A DNA stretch of 64,000 nt from Planctomicrobium piriforme (GCF_900113665.1 NZ_FOQD01000004.1:248001-312000); one strand, 5' to 3'; shown: positions 34,950-43,568, numbered from the stretch's first letter. The notes: a model not told the origin generated them from the sequence alone. Program-made: numbers and translations.

Positions 34950-35678
34950 GTGATGCTGCGCCAGTGGAAGCGAGGCTTGTTATGGATGCCTGTGGTCTAC
35001 CTTGTGGGCATGGGCGCCTATCTGGGGATGTTGAAGTATGCGGGTGACAGTCGCGCCATCTTCGATGAGATTGCGAAACTGGATGAAGAGTCGCCTGACG
35101 AAGGGAAGCTGCGTAACCTCAAAAATTTGCAGCAGATCAACGACAAGCTGGGAGATGCCTTGGGGCGACTTCAGAAAGCTCGAACCGGAACGACGATCAT
35201 GAGCAGCGTCCTGGTCGCCGTCGCCTTGCTCTACTTGTGGTGTACATGGCAATTGACATCCGGGCCAGACGGCCGCTGGGAGATTTGGGCGAGGAGAATC
35301 ATCTTTGTTGTTCCGCTGCTGTTTCTGATGCCACTGCTCGGTGTTCAGGGAGCACTCTTCAAATTGCTCTCTAAAGGGTTGTCAGTGGTTTTGGCACTGG
35401 GGCATGAAGAAGCCTATCAGAAGATTGGCGTCCACACGGGCAACAGGGATCTGGCGGTCCGCATTTACAACATCTATCGCATCTTTTGGATCGTGCTGCT
35501 CGGATCGATCATGGTCATGATCGTGTTGGACGGGAGGTTTCAAAACTTCAACATCGAGACGTGGGCCGTTAACGCCATCTATGCGGCCGGCATCCTCTGC
35601 ATACTCGCGTTGTCGTACACGCTGTCGCAGATGCACGCCCGGGTTTGCGAATTCGAAAGAAGAAGGCTTGAGGGGTGA
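34950..35678 (+). CDS. Membrane hypothetical protein whose stop codon lies in a heptad repeat
   Basis: 242 aa (ATG 34950, or the preceding GTG). Helix 1 at about 10-28, then an acidic coiled coil (about 35-80), then helices near 85-100, 112-135 and two C-terminal helices at about 170-190 and 205-225. Function unknown. The last codons (RRLEG) and the TGA at 35676-35678 fall within GGCTTGA-GGGGTGA heptads, so the present C-terminus is set by the repeat. Confidence 0.55.
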   Translation: MMLRQWKRGLLWMPVVYLVGMGAYLGMLKYAGDSRAIFDEIAKLDEESPDEGKLRNLKNLQQINDKLGDALGRLQKARTGTTIMSSVLVAVALLYLWCTWQLTSGPDGRWEIWARRIIFVVPLLFLMPLLGVQGALFKLLSKGLSVVLALGHEEAYQKIGVHTGNRDLAVRIYNIYRIFWIVLLGSIMVMIVLDGRFQNFNIETWAVNAIYAAGILCILALSYTLSQMHARVCEFERRRLEG

Positions 35679-35692
35679 GGCGTGAGGCTTGA
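35665..35692. repeat. Heptad repeat at a gene end
   Basis: GGCTTGA-GGGGTGA-GGCGTGA-GGCTTGA; the second unit carries the stop codon of the gene ending at 35678. Confidence 0.8.
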
Positions 35693-35818
35693 GGAGTTTG
35701 TGGATTCCAATATGAAGCGCGGTGGACGGCTTTGTTCCCCTCACCCCCGGCCCCTCTCCCCGATGGGGAGCGGGGCATTATGGAGAGTCGAACTCGGGGC
35801 GAGGGGGGAAGTGATTTG

Positions 35819-36397
35819 TTATCGGGTGGGGGTTGGGCGTTGATAGCGTTTTTTGTAGGCGGTGAGGACGGAGGGCCAGGGGCCGAAGCGTTTGTGGAAT
35901 GTGAAGCCGGAGAATTTGCCGCCCTGGCTTTCGTACTCGACCCGTTTGGGGAGTCGGCCGAGTTTCTTCGCGATGCGGTGCAGGTCGGCGAGGAGGGTGC
36001 GGTCTGAATAACGGGCCGTCACCTTCGCATAGGGTTTCAGGCCGGCGGCGGTTCGCAGTTCTGACCAGCGTCCGAACCGGCTGACGATGATGCGTTCGCT
36101 GAGACCTGTGGTGCTGCGAAACTGCTGAAGCGAAATGTTGCTGCCATGTGCGGCGACCGCCTGGCGGAGGAGTTCGAGGATCTCTTCTCTCGTCAGGTGA
36201 GGCGACGGCCGGGACGCGGTGCCTGACTGGGAGGCGAGCTCAGCCGATTGTCGCAGTTCATCCCAACTGCCCCAGTGCTGTGCGATTTCTGCCTGCGTGC
36301 AGCCTGTGAGTTGCTGAAAGAATTCGAGGGAGATGTCGTACCCGAAGACTTCGACGTATTCGACGAGCCGGTGCGTCAATTGGGATTTTGAAGTCAC
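35819..36397 (-). CDS. Homing-endonuclease-associated (HNH) repeat protein
   Basis: 192 aa from GTG 36397, with GAGG six bases upstream; the frame extends to 36472 without a site. Three modules of about 55 aa each pair a helix with 'lG..p...e(y/f)........g...f...FGsW...l..AG(l/y)': FQQLTGCTQAEIAQHWGSWDEL, FRSTTGLSERIIVSRFGRWSEL, and YESQGGKFSGFTFHKRFGPWPSVL. This matches the HNH-repeat DNA-binding module. No nuclease domain is present, so it may be a DNA-binding protein or a relic. Confidence 0.7.
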   Translation of the reverse strand: MTSKSQLTHRLVEYVEVFGYDISLEFFQQLTGCTQAEIAQHWGSWDELRQSAELASQSGTASRPSPHLTREEILELLRQAVAAHGSNISLQQFRSTTGLSERIIVSRFGRWSELRTAAGLKPYAKVTARYSDRTLLADLHRIAKKLGRLPKRVEYESQGGKFSGFTFHKRFGPWPSVLTAYKKRYQRPTPTR

Positions 36398-36471
36398 GCG
36401 TGCCTCGGGTGAAGGAACGCATAATGGGGGGGAGGTTGCGCTCCGCTGATGATCACCGCATCGGGGGCGCA

Positions 36472-36504
36472 TTTGTCATTTGTCAGTGGGTAGGAGGTAG
36501 GAGG
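36472..36504. repeat. Heptads TTTGTCA x2 and TAGGAGG x2
   Basis: TTTGTCA at 36472-36485 and TAGGAGG at 36491-36504, upstream of the 36397 gene and the 36721 gene. Confidence 0.6.
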
Positions 36505-36720
36505 CGGGGGCGGGCTTTGGCTTTGATTGCCTGACCGAAATGGGTGGGTCAGTACGGTGCGTTAAAATCTGCAAAGGCGGGAAAGTCGGTGATCGGGCGG
36601 AAACGGCAAGTTTCCGGGGGTGCGGCGTCGATGTCTAAGAGTGTCAAAGCTTGCGCATCTTCCCCAAACGCGATCGCCGGTGTCGGGCGTTTGAGTCGTC
36701 ATTGCAGAGGAGCAACTCAA

Positions 36721-37029
36721 GTGAAACTGACCATGCCCACCGTCGTCTGTGCATCGCTCGCGTTCCTGTGCTTTTTCTGCAGCGGAACGACTGCTGAAGC
36801 TGGAGGCCACGGCCGCTACTGCCCGACGGACTATGTCAGCTACGGCATGAATCCGCCGACCGAGCGGGACGACTGCGACTACAAATGTGCCGGCTACGGT
36901 CACAAAGGCTGGTACCAGCGGAACTTTGGCTCGAACTATTCGTACGCCTGCTTCCCGGCGAATGATCATGCCGTCTGCAGCCCGTTGGGGCATTGCTATA
37001 CGCGGCATTATGGGCGGTGGGTGCGGTAA
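36721..37029 (+). CDS. Small Cys-rich secreted protein
   Basis: 102 aa from GTG 36721 (GAGGAG nine bases upstream). The signal VKLTMPTVVCASLAFLCFFCSG with TAEA cleavage is followed by a mature part of about 75 residues, rich in Gly/Tyr/Cys (GRYCPTDYVSYGMNPP, DDCDYKCAGYGHKGWYQ, CSPLGHCYTRHYG). Six or more Cys suggest disulfides. No known family. Confidence 0.6.
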   Translation: MKLTMPTVVCASLAFLCFFCSGTTAEAGGHGRYCPTDYVSYGMNPPTERDDCDYKCAGYGHKGWYQRNFGSNYSYACFPANDHAVCSPLGHCYTRHYGRWVR

Positions 37030-37040
37030 GGGGGGGCGCG

Positions 37041-37157
37041 TTTGTCATTTGTCATTTGTCATTTGTCATTTGTCAGGTGGTAGGTGGTAGGTGGTAGGTG
37101 GTAGGTGGTAGGTGGTAGGTGGTAGGTGGTAGGTGGTAGGTGGTAGGTGGTAGGTGG
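37041..37157. repeat. Composite heptad array: TTTGTCA x5 then TAGGTGG x11
   Basis: Five exact TTTGTCA units (37041-37075) pass through AGGTGG into eleven exact TAGGTGG units (37081-37157). It translates to PPTTYHL repeats on the minus strand, but this is not a gene. Confidence 0.95.
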
Positions 37158-37509
37158 TAGGGTCGGGCGCTCGTTCGGGTTCTGTTGCGGACTTGAGTGC
37201 CAGGGAGCTGTGGCGGGGGCCATGTGCTTCGCTTTTGAGCGCGGTGGCCTGTCTGCTCTGTCGGGTCGCAAGTTTCTGGGCGACGGAACTGTCAATCCCT
37301 GCGGGATTTGCTACTGGCGGGGCGGGTGAAAAGGGGGATGCAGGGCGCTCCATTGTCCCGGCGTCGTGATTTCGCAAAAATGTGGGGCTAGCGTGTCTCC
37401 CACGGCCGTCTGGCTGTGTCAGGATTGGCGCACTCCGTCTCGGAAGACGGAACGCACCGCGCCGACGCGATGGATACCGAACATTTTTGAAATCTGGAGG
37501 AGGGCCGCC
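37158..37509 (+). other. tsf upstream region
   Basis: About 350 bp with no gene. A small perfect hairpin TCCGTCT-CGGA-AGACGGA lies at 37434-37451, about 60 bp before tsf. rpsB, which normally precedes tsf, is absent. Confidence 0.4.
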
Positions 37510-38349
37510 ATGGCCGAAATCACCGCCGCAGCCGTCAAAGCGCTGCGTGAAAAAACCGATCTGCCGATGATGGATTGCAAAAAGGCCCTGACTGAAGCCG
37601 GCGGCGATGAAGCCAAGGCCATCCAGATTCTGCAGGAACAGGTGGGCAAGGTGATCGGCAAGCGGGCGACGAACGCCACGCTCGAAGGCCGCGTCTTCAC
37701 CAAAACCGCACCTGACGGCAGCGAAGCAGTCGCCGTGGAAGTGCTGTGCGAATCAGCACCTGTGGCCGGCAGCGAAGCGCTCGCCGCCCTGGGCAATGCG
37801 CTCACAGCACAACTGCTGAGCGGTCCTGGCGCGGAATCTGGGGAAGCCCTGCTCGATCAGCCGAATCCGAACGGTACCGGCAAGCTCCGCGAGCTGTACG
37901 AATCGGTTGTGAACAAGATCCGTGAAAAGATCGTGGTCAATCGCATCGCCAAGGTCAAAGGACCTGTCGGCGTGTACGTGCATCACGACGGCAAGACCGC
38001 CGTGCTGTTCGCCGCTGAAGGAACCGCCAAGGACGCCGCCGTGCTGCGTGACGTCGCCATGCATGTGGCCGCCATGAAGCCGACCGTCGCTACCGTCGAA
38101 CAGGCCGACCCCGCCGCCGTGAAGGCCGAACGGGAACGCCTGGCCGCCGAAGCCCGGGCGACCAAGAAGCCGGAAAACATCATCGAGAAGATCGTCGACG
38201 GCCGCATGGGGGTCTTCTACCGTGACGTCGCCGGCGTGCTGACCGAACAACTGTTCGCGAAAGACGACTCGAAGACCGTGCGTCAGATCCTCGCCGAAAA
38301 CGGCCTGAAAGCGAAAGACTTCAAGCTGATTGTCCTCGGACAGAGCTAA
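37510..38349 (+). CDS. tsf: Translation elongation factor Ts
   Basis: 279 aa from ATG 37510, with GGAGGAGGG upstream. The N-terminal motif LREKTDLPMMDCKKALTEAGGD is the EF-Ts UBA domain plus signature; MAVEVLCESAPVAGSE... and KIVDGRMGVFYRD form the dimer/core parts. EF-Ts recharges EF-Tu with GTP. It is not next to rpsB, and what follows is a terminator, so it is a single-gene unit. Confidence 0.95.
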   Translation: MAEITAAAVKALREKTDLPMMDCKKALTEAGGDEAKAIQILQEQVGKVIGKRATNATLEGRVFTKTAPDGSEAVAVEVLCESAPVAGSEALAALGNALTAQLLSGPGAESGEALLDQPNPNGTGKLRELYESVVNKIREKIVVNRIAKVKGPVGVYVHHDGKTAVLFAAEGTAKDAAVLRDVAMHVAAMKPTVATVEQADPAAVKAERERLAAEARATKKPENIIEKIVDGRMGVFYRDVAGVLTEQLFAKDDSKTVRQILAENGLKAKDFKLIVLGQS

Positions 38350-38471
38350 GAGCAGTTTGCTCTACCGGGTGGCCGCGTCGTAGGCGTTTCGTCAATTGAA
38401 ACGCTGAATGCCGCGGGGCAAGGTCGGGTTCATTATTTGGCAAGTTGCCCGAAAGCAGACTGCGTGTTCCT

Positions 38472-38505
38472 TGCCGGTGCAGGTACAACCTGCACCGGCA
38501 TTTTT
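38472..38505 (+). terminator. Rho-independent terminator of tsf
   Basis: A perfect 13-bp stem TGCCGGTGCAGGT / ACCTGCACCGGCA with a 3-base loop and five T. Confidence 0.95.
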
Positions 38506-38523
38506 CATTCAGGAGTTCTCAGG

Positions 38524-38591
38524 TTTCAGTTGTTAGTTTTCAGTTCGATACCGAGACTGTCTTTTCAAACTGAGAACTGATGACTGAAAAC
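38524..38591. repeat. Heptads in inverted arrangement
   Basis: TTTCAGT-TGTTAGT-TTTCAGT (38524-38544) faces AACTGAG-AACTGAT-GACTGAA (38568-38588). The ATG at 38580 of the Rieske gene's longest frame is made by two adjoining heptads (..CTGAT|GACTGA..). Confidence 0.7.
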
Positions 38592-38615
38592 TCTTCTCAT
38601 TCACCGGCAGTGCTG

Positions 38616-38936
38616 ATGAGCGAATTCGTTTCGATTGCGAAAACTGGCGATATCCCTGAGGGGGAGGGGCGGACGTATCCTGTCAATGGGCGGGTGATTG
38701 CGGTGTTCTTTGCGGATGGGAAATACTCGGCCATTGATGACGCGTGCCCGCATATGGGGGCGTCGCTTTCGGCGGGGTATGTCGAGAACGGAGCGGTGAC
38801 CTGTCCCTGGCATGCGTGGCGGTTCAGCGTCGAAAACGGCGCCTGGCTCGACAGCCCGAAATCGAAACTCCGCTGCGGCAGCTATGAAGTTCGCGTCGTG
38901 GGGAATGAAGTTCAGGTACATGTGCCGGCGGGGTGA
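38616..38936 (+). CDS. Rieske [2Fe-2S] ferredoxin-type protein
   Basis: 106 aa from ATG 38616 (MSEFVSIAKTG); ATG 38580 adds a Ser-rich, repeat-derived lead. The cluster ligands are C-P-H in DACPHMGAS and C-P-W-H in TCPWHAWRF, in a small single-domain protein of the NirD/ferredoxin type. It likely carries electrons for an oxygenase or reductase. No partner is next to it. Confidence 0.9.
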   Translation: MSEFVSIAKTGDIPEGEGRTYPVNGRVIAVFFADGKYSAIDDACPHMGASLSAGYVENGAVTCPWHAWRFSVENGAWLDSPKSKLRCGSYEVRVVGNEVQVHVPAG

Positions 38937-38948
38937 TTCGATCAATCG

Positions 38949-38986
38949 AAAGAACCGTGGGCTCACGCCCCAGCGGCTGATTGGCG
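38949..38986. repeat. Dispersed planctomycete-type repeat
   Basis: Contains AAAGAACCGTGGGCT and AGCGGCTGATTGGCGT. The same blocks appear at 43469-43568, the first in inverted orientation. Confidence 0.5.
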
Positions 38987-39061
38987 TATAAAACGTGGGG
39001 CGAAAGCAATTTCCAACGTACTCGACCACCAGTTTGTCTATCCCGTCCGGACCAACACAAT

Positions 39062-39098
39062 AAAAAAGACCCCGGCAGACCATGCGGTCGACCGGGGT
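39062..39098 (-). terminator. Rho-independent terminator of the gene at 39135
   Basis: Read on the minus strand: ACCCCGG...CCGGGGT with an inner ACC/GGT pairing, then a TTTTTT run. Confidence 0.85.
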
Positions 39099-39134
39099 GC
39101 GATCAAGGTTGGGCATCAACAGGATTCGTGCAGA

Positions 39135-40046
39135 CTAGCGAGCCGACATGTTGGAATGGGCTCGCCAGGCGGCGGCTGCCGACGGCGCCGGTGAGAAGCG
39201 ACCGGCGGCCAGCGGGGCGGAGACCGGTTCTTCGTAGCTCTGCAACTGGATTGAACTATTGCCGGCGGTCTTCTGTGGAACTTTCTGCCAGCTCGGGTCA
39301 TTCGAGGCGTCGCTCATTCGGCTGGAAGCCATTGAAGGAACCGGCTGGGCCGCGGCGGCAGCGTAGGGATCAGGAATCGGGACCGGCTTGCCGGCCATCT
39401 CGGCGTGCGAGTGGTCGTGATGATCGTGCTGGTGCAGCGCCGTGGTCGATCCCAGGGCCTGCACCGGAGTTGAGCCGATGATCACCGGGCTGATGGCAGA
39501 AAGAGTGTAGGCTGACTGCGGCACAAACGTCGTCACCTGACTGGGAACAATCCGGGTCGTGGTCACCGGCACCTGCTGCGTCACCTGATAGGCGACGTCA
39601 CGATACTGCACCTGCTTCTGGACGGTGGTTTCGACGATGTTTTTCGCGACCAGTTTGGGCACCCAAACCGTCTGGTAGCCCCCTTCATCGACGGTCACCT
39701 GACGCTGGGTGGTGACGGGGATGTCGAGCACCTGGGCTTCGCGGCGAACTTCCGTGCGAGTGACCGGCTGCATGGTGACGACCTGTTCCTGGCGGAGGTA
39801 CGTCGTGCTCTGCGGAACCATCACCGGGGCGGGCATCATCGGCATCGGCGTGATGACGGGCCCGCAGTTGCACTGGGCCGGGGCCATCTGGCAGGCTCCG
39901 CAGAACGGACGGGCACAGCCGCAAGCAGTAAAGGGACGGGCACAACGGCCGCAATGTCCGCCGTGGCGATGGCCGAAGCCGGCACGAGCGACCAGCGGAA
40001 CAATGGCAGCCAGAATGACTAAGAGGATCTGGAATTTGCGAAGCAT
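39135..40046 (-). CDS. Secreted planctomycete hypothetical protein with Cys-rich start
   Basis: 303 aa from ATG 40046 with AGGAG upstream. Signal: MLRKFQILLVILAAIVPLVARA. Residues 22-55 are Gly/His/Cys-rich (HCGRCARPFTACGCARPFCGACQ), with paired Cys that could bind metal. A Pro/Met segment follows, then beta-rich repeats of VTxxxV type (VTTQRQVTVDEGGYQTVWVPKLV). A Ser/Ala/Pro tail ends it. Function unknown; it is probably cell-surface located. Confidence 0.6.
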   Translation of the reverse strand: MLRKFQILLVILAAIVPLVARAGFGHRHGGHCGRCARPFTACGCARPFCGACQMAPAQCNCGPVITPMPMMPAPVMVPQSTTYLRQEQVVTMQPVTRTEVRREAQVLDIPVTTQRQVTVDEGGYQTVWVPKLVAKNIVETTVQKQVQYRDVAYQVTQQVPVTTTRIVPSQVTTFVPQSAYTLSAISPVIIGSTPVQALGSTTALHQHDHHDHSHAEMAGKPVPIPDPYAAAAAQPVPSMASSRMSDASNDPSWQKVPQKTAGNSSIQLQSYEEPVSAPLAAGRFSPAPSAAAAWRAHSNMSAR

Positions 40047-40223
40047 CGATTCGCTCTCCTGTTGTATGATTGCCGCGCGGCCAGGGCCGGGCGCTCGAGG
40101 CAAATGGCGCGTGCGCACGGTGCGGCTTCTATGCATTAGATCGGTTTCGCCGATTTCGCCCGTGAGTCCCGTCGCTCTTCGCGGAACGATTCTGCGGGCA
40201 AGCTGTTACGACCGCTACGGGCG

Positions 40224-41213
40224 TTAGAAATTACCCGGCTTCACAAATGTACCATCGGCCCGGTTTCCCAGTTGCTGGTAGACCGCGTGATCGATGGATT
40301 GCGAGACAAACCGAATCCGGCCGTCGGCCAGAAGGAAGAAGCATCCGCCGGCGTGATAGCTGCCAAATCCGCCTGGATCGTTGGGGATCTTCGGCAACTG
40401 CAGAGCTTCAAGCACCGACTGCACCTCAGTCGCCGTCTTCTGTTCTTCCACTGCGGGATCGGGCGACGCGGGCGTCACTTCTTCCACGCCTTCTTGATTG
40501 AAGCCGTTCTGTTTGAAATCTTCGAGAGGTCTGGCTTCCTGCTGCGACCGCACGCCGTCGAGGGTGCGATTGATGGGAGTGCCGGTGTTCCGCAGCGTCG
40601 AACGAGTGCCTGAGGCCCAGCCCAAATCGGTTGGTGAACGGCGAATTTCGCCCCCCAGAAACGTGCAACAGACTCCGTCCGGAATGTCTTTCTCGGAGAT
40701 CTGCTGATTCAGCGTCAACAGTCCTGTGTTGCCTGCCGAGATGGGGGCGGCGCGGTGATCGTGACAGCCGGCATAGTTCGACAAGGCCACTTCGGGCGCC
40801 AGAGAATTGAAGTTCGATTCAGTGTCGCTGGGGCAGAGAAGCGAGACGATCCGATGGCGTCGGGCTGCCTGACTCAATTCAGCGTTGAGCGGACGGTTGC
40901 CGCGGAGCTTTTCTTCCAGCAACGGCTGATCCAGTTCCGGCAGCAATGCCAGGATCCAACTCCGATGGTCGCCGTCGACATCTGAGGGGACCGGGTCGCT
41001 GTGACTGACAACCCCGGCCGGGAACGCCCCTTGCGCCTCGTAGTACCGGTTCAGCGCGAAGCCCAATGTCCGCAGGCGGTCGTTACAGGCGGTGCGCCGT
41101 GCTGCTTCTCGGGCTGAGAACACTGCCGGCAACATCAGCGCGATCAGAATCGCCATGATTGCAATGACGACCAGAAACTCGATCAGCGTAAATCCGGAAT
41201 AGCGCCGCCGCAC
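40224..41213 (-). CDS. DUF1559 protein with prepilin-type N-terminus
   Basis: 329 aa. GFTLIEFLVVIAIMAILIALMLPAV is the type IV pilin-like cleavage/methylation and helix region. AREAARRTACNDRLRTLGFALNRYYEAQGAFP is the DUF1559 opening, and the C-terminus has the typical GSYHAGGCFFLLADGRIRFVSQSI. Such proteins are expanded in planctomycetes and presumably are exported pseudopilins. Single gene. Confidence 0.92.
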   Translation of the reverse strand: MRRRYSGFTLIEFLVVIAIMAILIALMLPAVFSAREAARRTACNDRLRTLGFALNRYYEAQGAFPAGVVSHSDPVPSDVDGDHRSWILALLPELDQPLLEEKLRGNRPLNAELSQAARRHRIVSLLCPSDTESNFNSLAPEVALSNYAGCHDHRAAPISAGNTGLLTLNQQISEKDIPDGVCCTFLGGEIRRSPTDLGWASGTRSTLRNTGTPINRTLDGVRSQQEARPLEDFKQNGFNQEGVEEVTPASPDPAVEEQKTATEVQSVLEALQLPKIPNDPGGFGSYHAGGCFFLLADGRIRFVSQSIDHAVYQQLGNRADGTFVKPGNF

Positions 41214-41302
41214 AAAATGCCCTTCGTATTTTGTCAGTCTTCAGGATTTGGGTGCCACTCGCTCCGCCCATGCAATGAAAGCCAGGGCTTCCTCACAAGA
41301 TG

Positions 41303-41319
41303 CACTGGCAGAGCCAGTG
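41303..41319. repeat. Intergenic palindromic hairpin, related form
   Basis: CACTGGC-AGA-GCCAGTG followed by GCAC, the flank seen after the other copies at 30282 and 31411. Confidence 0.55.
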
Positions 41320-41443
41320 GCACACAAGCCGGCATGTCGCCGCTTCACGAATTCCCCCTCGCACTGAAAAACCAGCCGGTTGGACAGTGTACGAAAATCG
41401 GCGCGGAAGTGTGGGATCGGATTTTGAACATCTCGGCTGAGGT

Positions 41444-41707
41444 TCATCGCCCCCAGAAACTCTCGCCATGCCGACGGAGGGCGGAATCGATGTTGTCGAG
41501 AAACCCCTGCATCCCCGGCAGTTCGGTATAGAACTTGGCGCTCGGGTCGATCCCCAGGCGTTCGTTGCGTTCGATCAGTCCTCGAACGTCGGCACGGTTC
41601 CCCGCGGCTGGCAATACCACCAGCCAGACCGTCGCCACAGCGGCCACGGCCGCGGCAAAGGACGCAATTCGTCGGACCGGATTACTGCCGGAGGGCATCT
41701 GCGGCAT
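41444..41707 (-). CDS. Small membrane-anchored protein overlapping yeiH-like gene
   Basis: 87 aa. One N-terminal helix (about 13-32) then an acidic/aromatic soluble part of about 50 residues (RGLIERNERLGIDPSAKFYTELPGMQGFLDNIDSAL). Its start overlaps the end of the transporter by 26 bp, so it is probably translated with it and may be an accessory subunit. No family recognised. Confidence 0.55.
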   Translation of the reverse strand: MPQMPSGSNPVRRIASFAAAVAAVATVWLVVLPAAGNRADVRGLIERNERLGIDPSAKFYTELPGMQGFLDNIDSALRRHGESFWGR

Positions 41708-43226
41708 GGGGGAACACCTTGACGAACATCAGCCAGGCCATGGCCAGAGTCAGCACGAGATTCAGCGTCTGCCCGCAGACGTACAGGATCAGCGGCTTGC
41801 CGCCGTGGAAATAAGGAGTCAGCTGGCGAAAATTGGTTTCGAGCCCAATGCTGACAAAGGCCAGGCAGAACAGCCAGCCCCGCAGCGTTTCGGTCGTTCC
41901 GGACAAGACCGCCGAGGTCGTGGCCTCGCCTGTCACGCCGGACGCCGAAACGAAAGAGAACACCAGCGACGCGGCAATAAAGCCCAGCATGAATTTTGGA
42001 AACCGACGCCAGATCTCCGAGAGGCCGACGCGGGGAGCGTCAGGCGTTCGCTCGACCCAGCCGATCCAGTAGACGGAGACTCCGAACGCGACGACGCCGA
42101 TGAGAATGTTCTGGATCATCTTGACTGTCGCCGCGACGGTGAGAGCAGTTTCACCCAGCATGCCGCCTGCGGCTGCGACGGCGCCAGTCGAGTCAATCGT
42201 TCCGCCGAGCCAGGCTCCGGCGAGGACTTCATCCATGCCGACCATGCGAATAAAGGCCGGCATGACGATCATCATGATGACGGTGAATCCCAACGACAGG
42301 GCAATCGCCAGGGACAACTCCTCCCGCTTTGCGCGGCACGCAGCGCCAGTCGCGATCGCCGCCGAGACGCCGCAGACCGACATGTCGGCGCTGATCACCA
42401 TGTTCAAAGAGGGGGACGACATCTTGAGCACCTTCTGCCCGAAGATGAACGTCGAAATCAGAACGATCGGCGTGCAAACCCAGGAGACGAAAATCCCCGG
42501 CAAGCCCAGCGAAAGGAGCTTCGAAAACAGAATCTCGGCCCCCAGCAGGACGAGCCCGGTCTTGATATAGAACTCGGTCCGCACGGCGGGGAGCAAGAAC
42601 TTCGGCGTTCCCAGCGTGTTGCTGATGATGAGGCCGACGAGGATGGCCCAGAGTGCGTACTCGAGATTGTAGTGCTTGATGACCTTCTGCCCGGCCAGCA
42701 CATAGGCGAGTACCGCCAGCAGAAACACAGGGGCGAACGCCGCCAGAAAACGGGGGACTGATTCCCCCATGCCTGCCGCACCCAGACTGAACAGGAGCGC
42801 ACAGATCACAAAGGTTCCGGCCAGACCTGGCAGGATTGAACGCCCTTTTTTGTCGACAAACGCCTTGAGAGGATCGGATTCCCAGCTTCCGAGCTTGGTC
42901 ACCCAATTCTGCAAAGGGTTCTTCGCAAGGGCATCCCGGACTTGCGCCCGCTCTTTCTTGAGCGCTGCGATGGCCTTCACGTCGCCAGATTCAGGCGCGG
43001 CCTGCTGGTCATCGAGCTGCTGCGTCAGTTCGGCATACTTCGCGAGAAGTTCCGGCTGATTGGCCGGCCGCGACAACCAGGTCGCCGCCAACGCGATCAG
43101 CAGCACAGCACCGCCCAGCCAGATCGACCACCAATCCTCCGTCCGTAGAAACTCGGGGCGGCGGGACGCTGGCTCGACCACGGGGCTGGCCTGTGGATCT
43201 TCGGCGGAGTCTGAGACGGCGCTCAC
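41682..43226 (-). CDS. YeiH-family putative sulfate/anion exporter
   Basis: 514 aa. The core matches the YeiH (PSE) family: an LLGAEILFSKLLSLGLPGI helix, DMSVCGVSAAIATGAACRAKREELSLAIALS, LGGTIDSTGAVAAAGG and WLFCLAFVSIGLETNF. About ten membrane helices. An N-terminal extension of about 110 residues includes one helix and an Ala/Glu-rich coiled coil, unlike E. coli YeiH. Substrate is not established for this family. Confidence 0.8.
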   Translation of the reverse strand: MSAVSDSAEDPQASPVVEPASRRPEFLRTEDWWSIWLGGAVLLIALAATWLSRPANQPELLAKYAELTQQLDDQQAAPESGDVKAIAALKKERAQVRDALAKNPLQNWVTKLGSWESDPLKAFVDKKGRSILPGLAGTFVICALLFSLGAAGMGESVPRFLAAFAPVFLLAVLAYVLAGQKVIKHYNLEYALWAILVGLIISNTLGTPKFLLPAVRTEFYIKTGLVLLGAEILFSKLLSLGLPGIFVSWVCTPIVLISTFIFGQKVLKMSSPSLNMVISADMSVCGVSAAIATGAACRAKREELSLAIALSLGFTVIMMIVMPAFIRMVGMDEVLAGAWLGGTIDSTGAVAAAGGMLGETALTVAATVKMIQNILIGVVAFGVSVYWIGWVERTPDAPRVGLSEIWRRFPKFMLGFIAASLVFSFVSASGVTGEATTSAVLSGTTETLRGWLFCLAFVSIGLETNFRQLTPYFHGGKPLILYVCGQTLNLVLTLAMAWLMFVKVFPHAADALRQ

Positions 43227-43298
43227 AGGTGGGGGATTCCTTTGAAATCAATAACGAATCGCTGCGGGTGAAGCTCACCCCGGCGGGGGGAAGTAGGA

Positions 43299-43410
43299 TT
43301 TGTCATTTGTCATTTGTCATTTGTCATTTGTCATTTGTCATTTGTCATTTGTCATTTGTCATTTGTCATTTGTCATTTGTCATTTGTCATTGGGCATTGG
43401 GCATTGGGCA
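43299..43410. repeat. Composite heptad array: TTTGTCA x13 then TTGGGCA x3
   Basis: Thirteen exact TTTGTCA units (43299-43389) pass without a gap into three TTGGGCA units (43390-43410), upstream of the transporter operon. Confidence 0.95.
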
Positions 43411-43468
43411 TTGGCGGGCCTGGGGGCTTTCCGAACTGACCCTAGGATCGATTGCGGAGCGTTTGTAA

Positions 43469-43568
43469 CCGGACGCTAACGCGTGCCGGCTGATTGGCGT
43501 CAACCGCCGGGGAGGACCAACCTTGTTTGTACGCTCATCAGCCGCTGGGCATTAGCCCACGGTTCTTT
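43469..43568. repeat. Dispersed repeat, inverted pair
   Basis: CCGGACGCTAACGCGTGCCGGCTGATTGGCGT-type block (43469-43500) and an inverted block ATCAGCCGCTGGGCATTAGCC... (43537-43568) face each other; the second is the reverse complement of the copy at 38949. Confidence 0.5.

Noticed and set aside
36544..36720. N-terminal extension of the small Cys-rich protein
   Set aside because: The signal peptide and the ribosome site place the start at 36721.
37059..37377. Minus-strand PPTTYHL-repeat proteins
   Set aside because: These are translations of the TAGGTGG heptads; there is no ribosome site.
41535..42761. Plus-strand 408-codon frame opposite the YeiH-like gene
   Set aside because: Antisense shadow; no motif and a composition rich in Arg/Gln/His/Asp.
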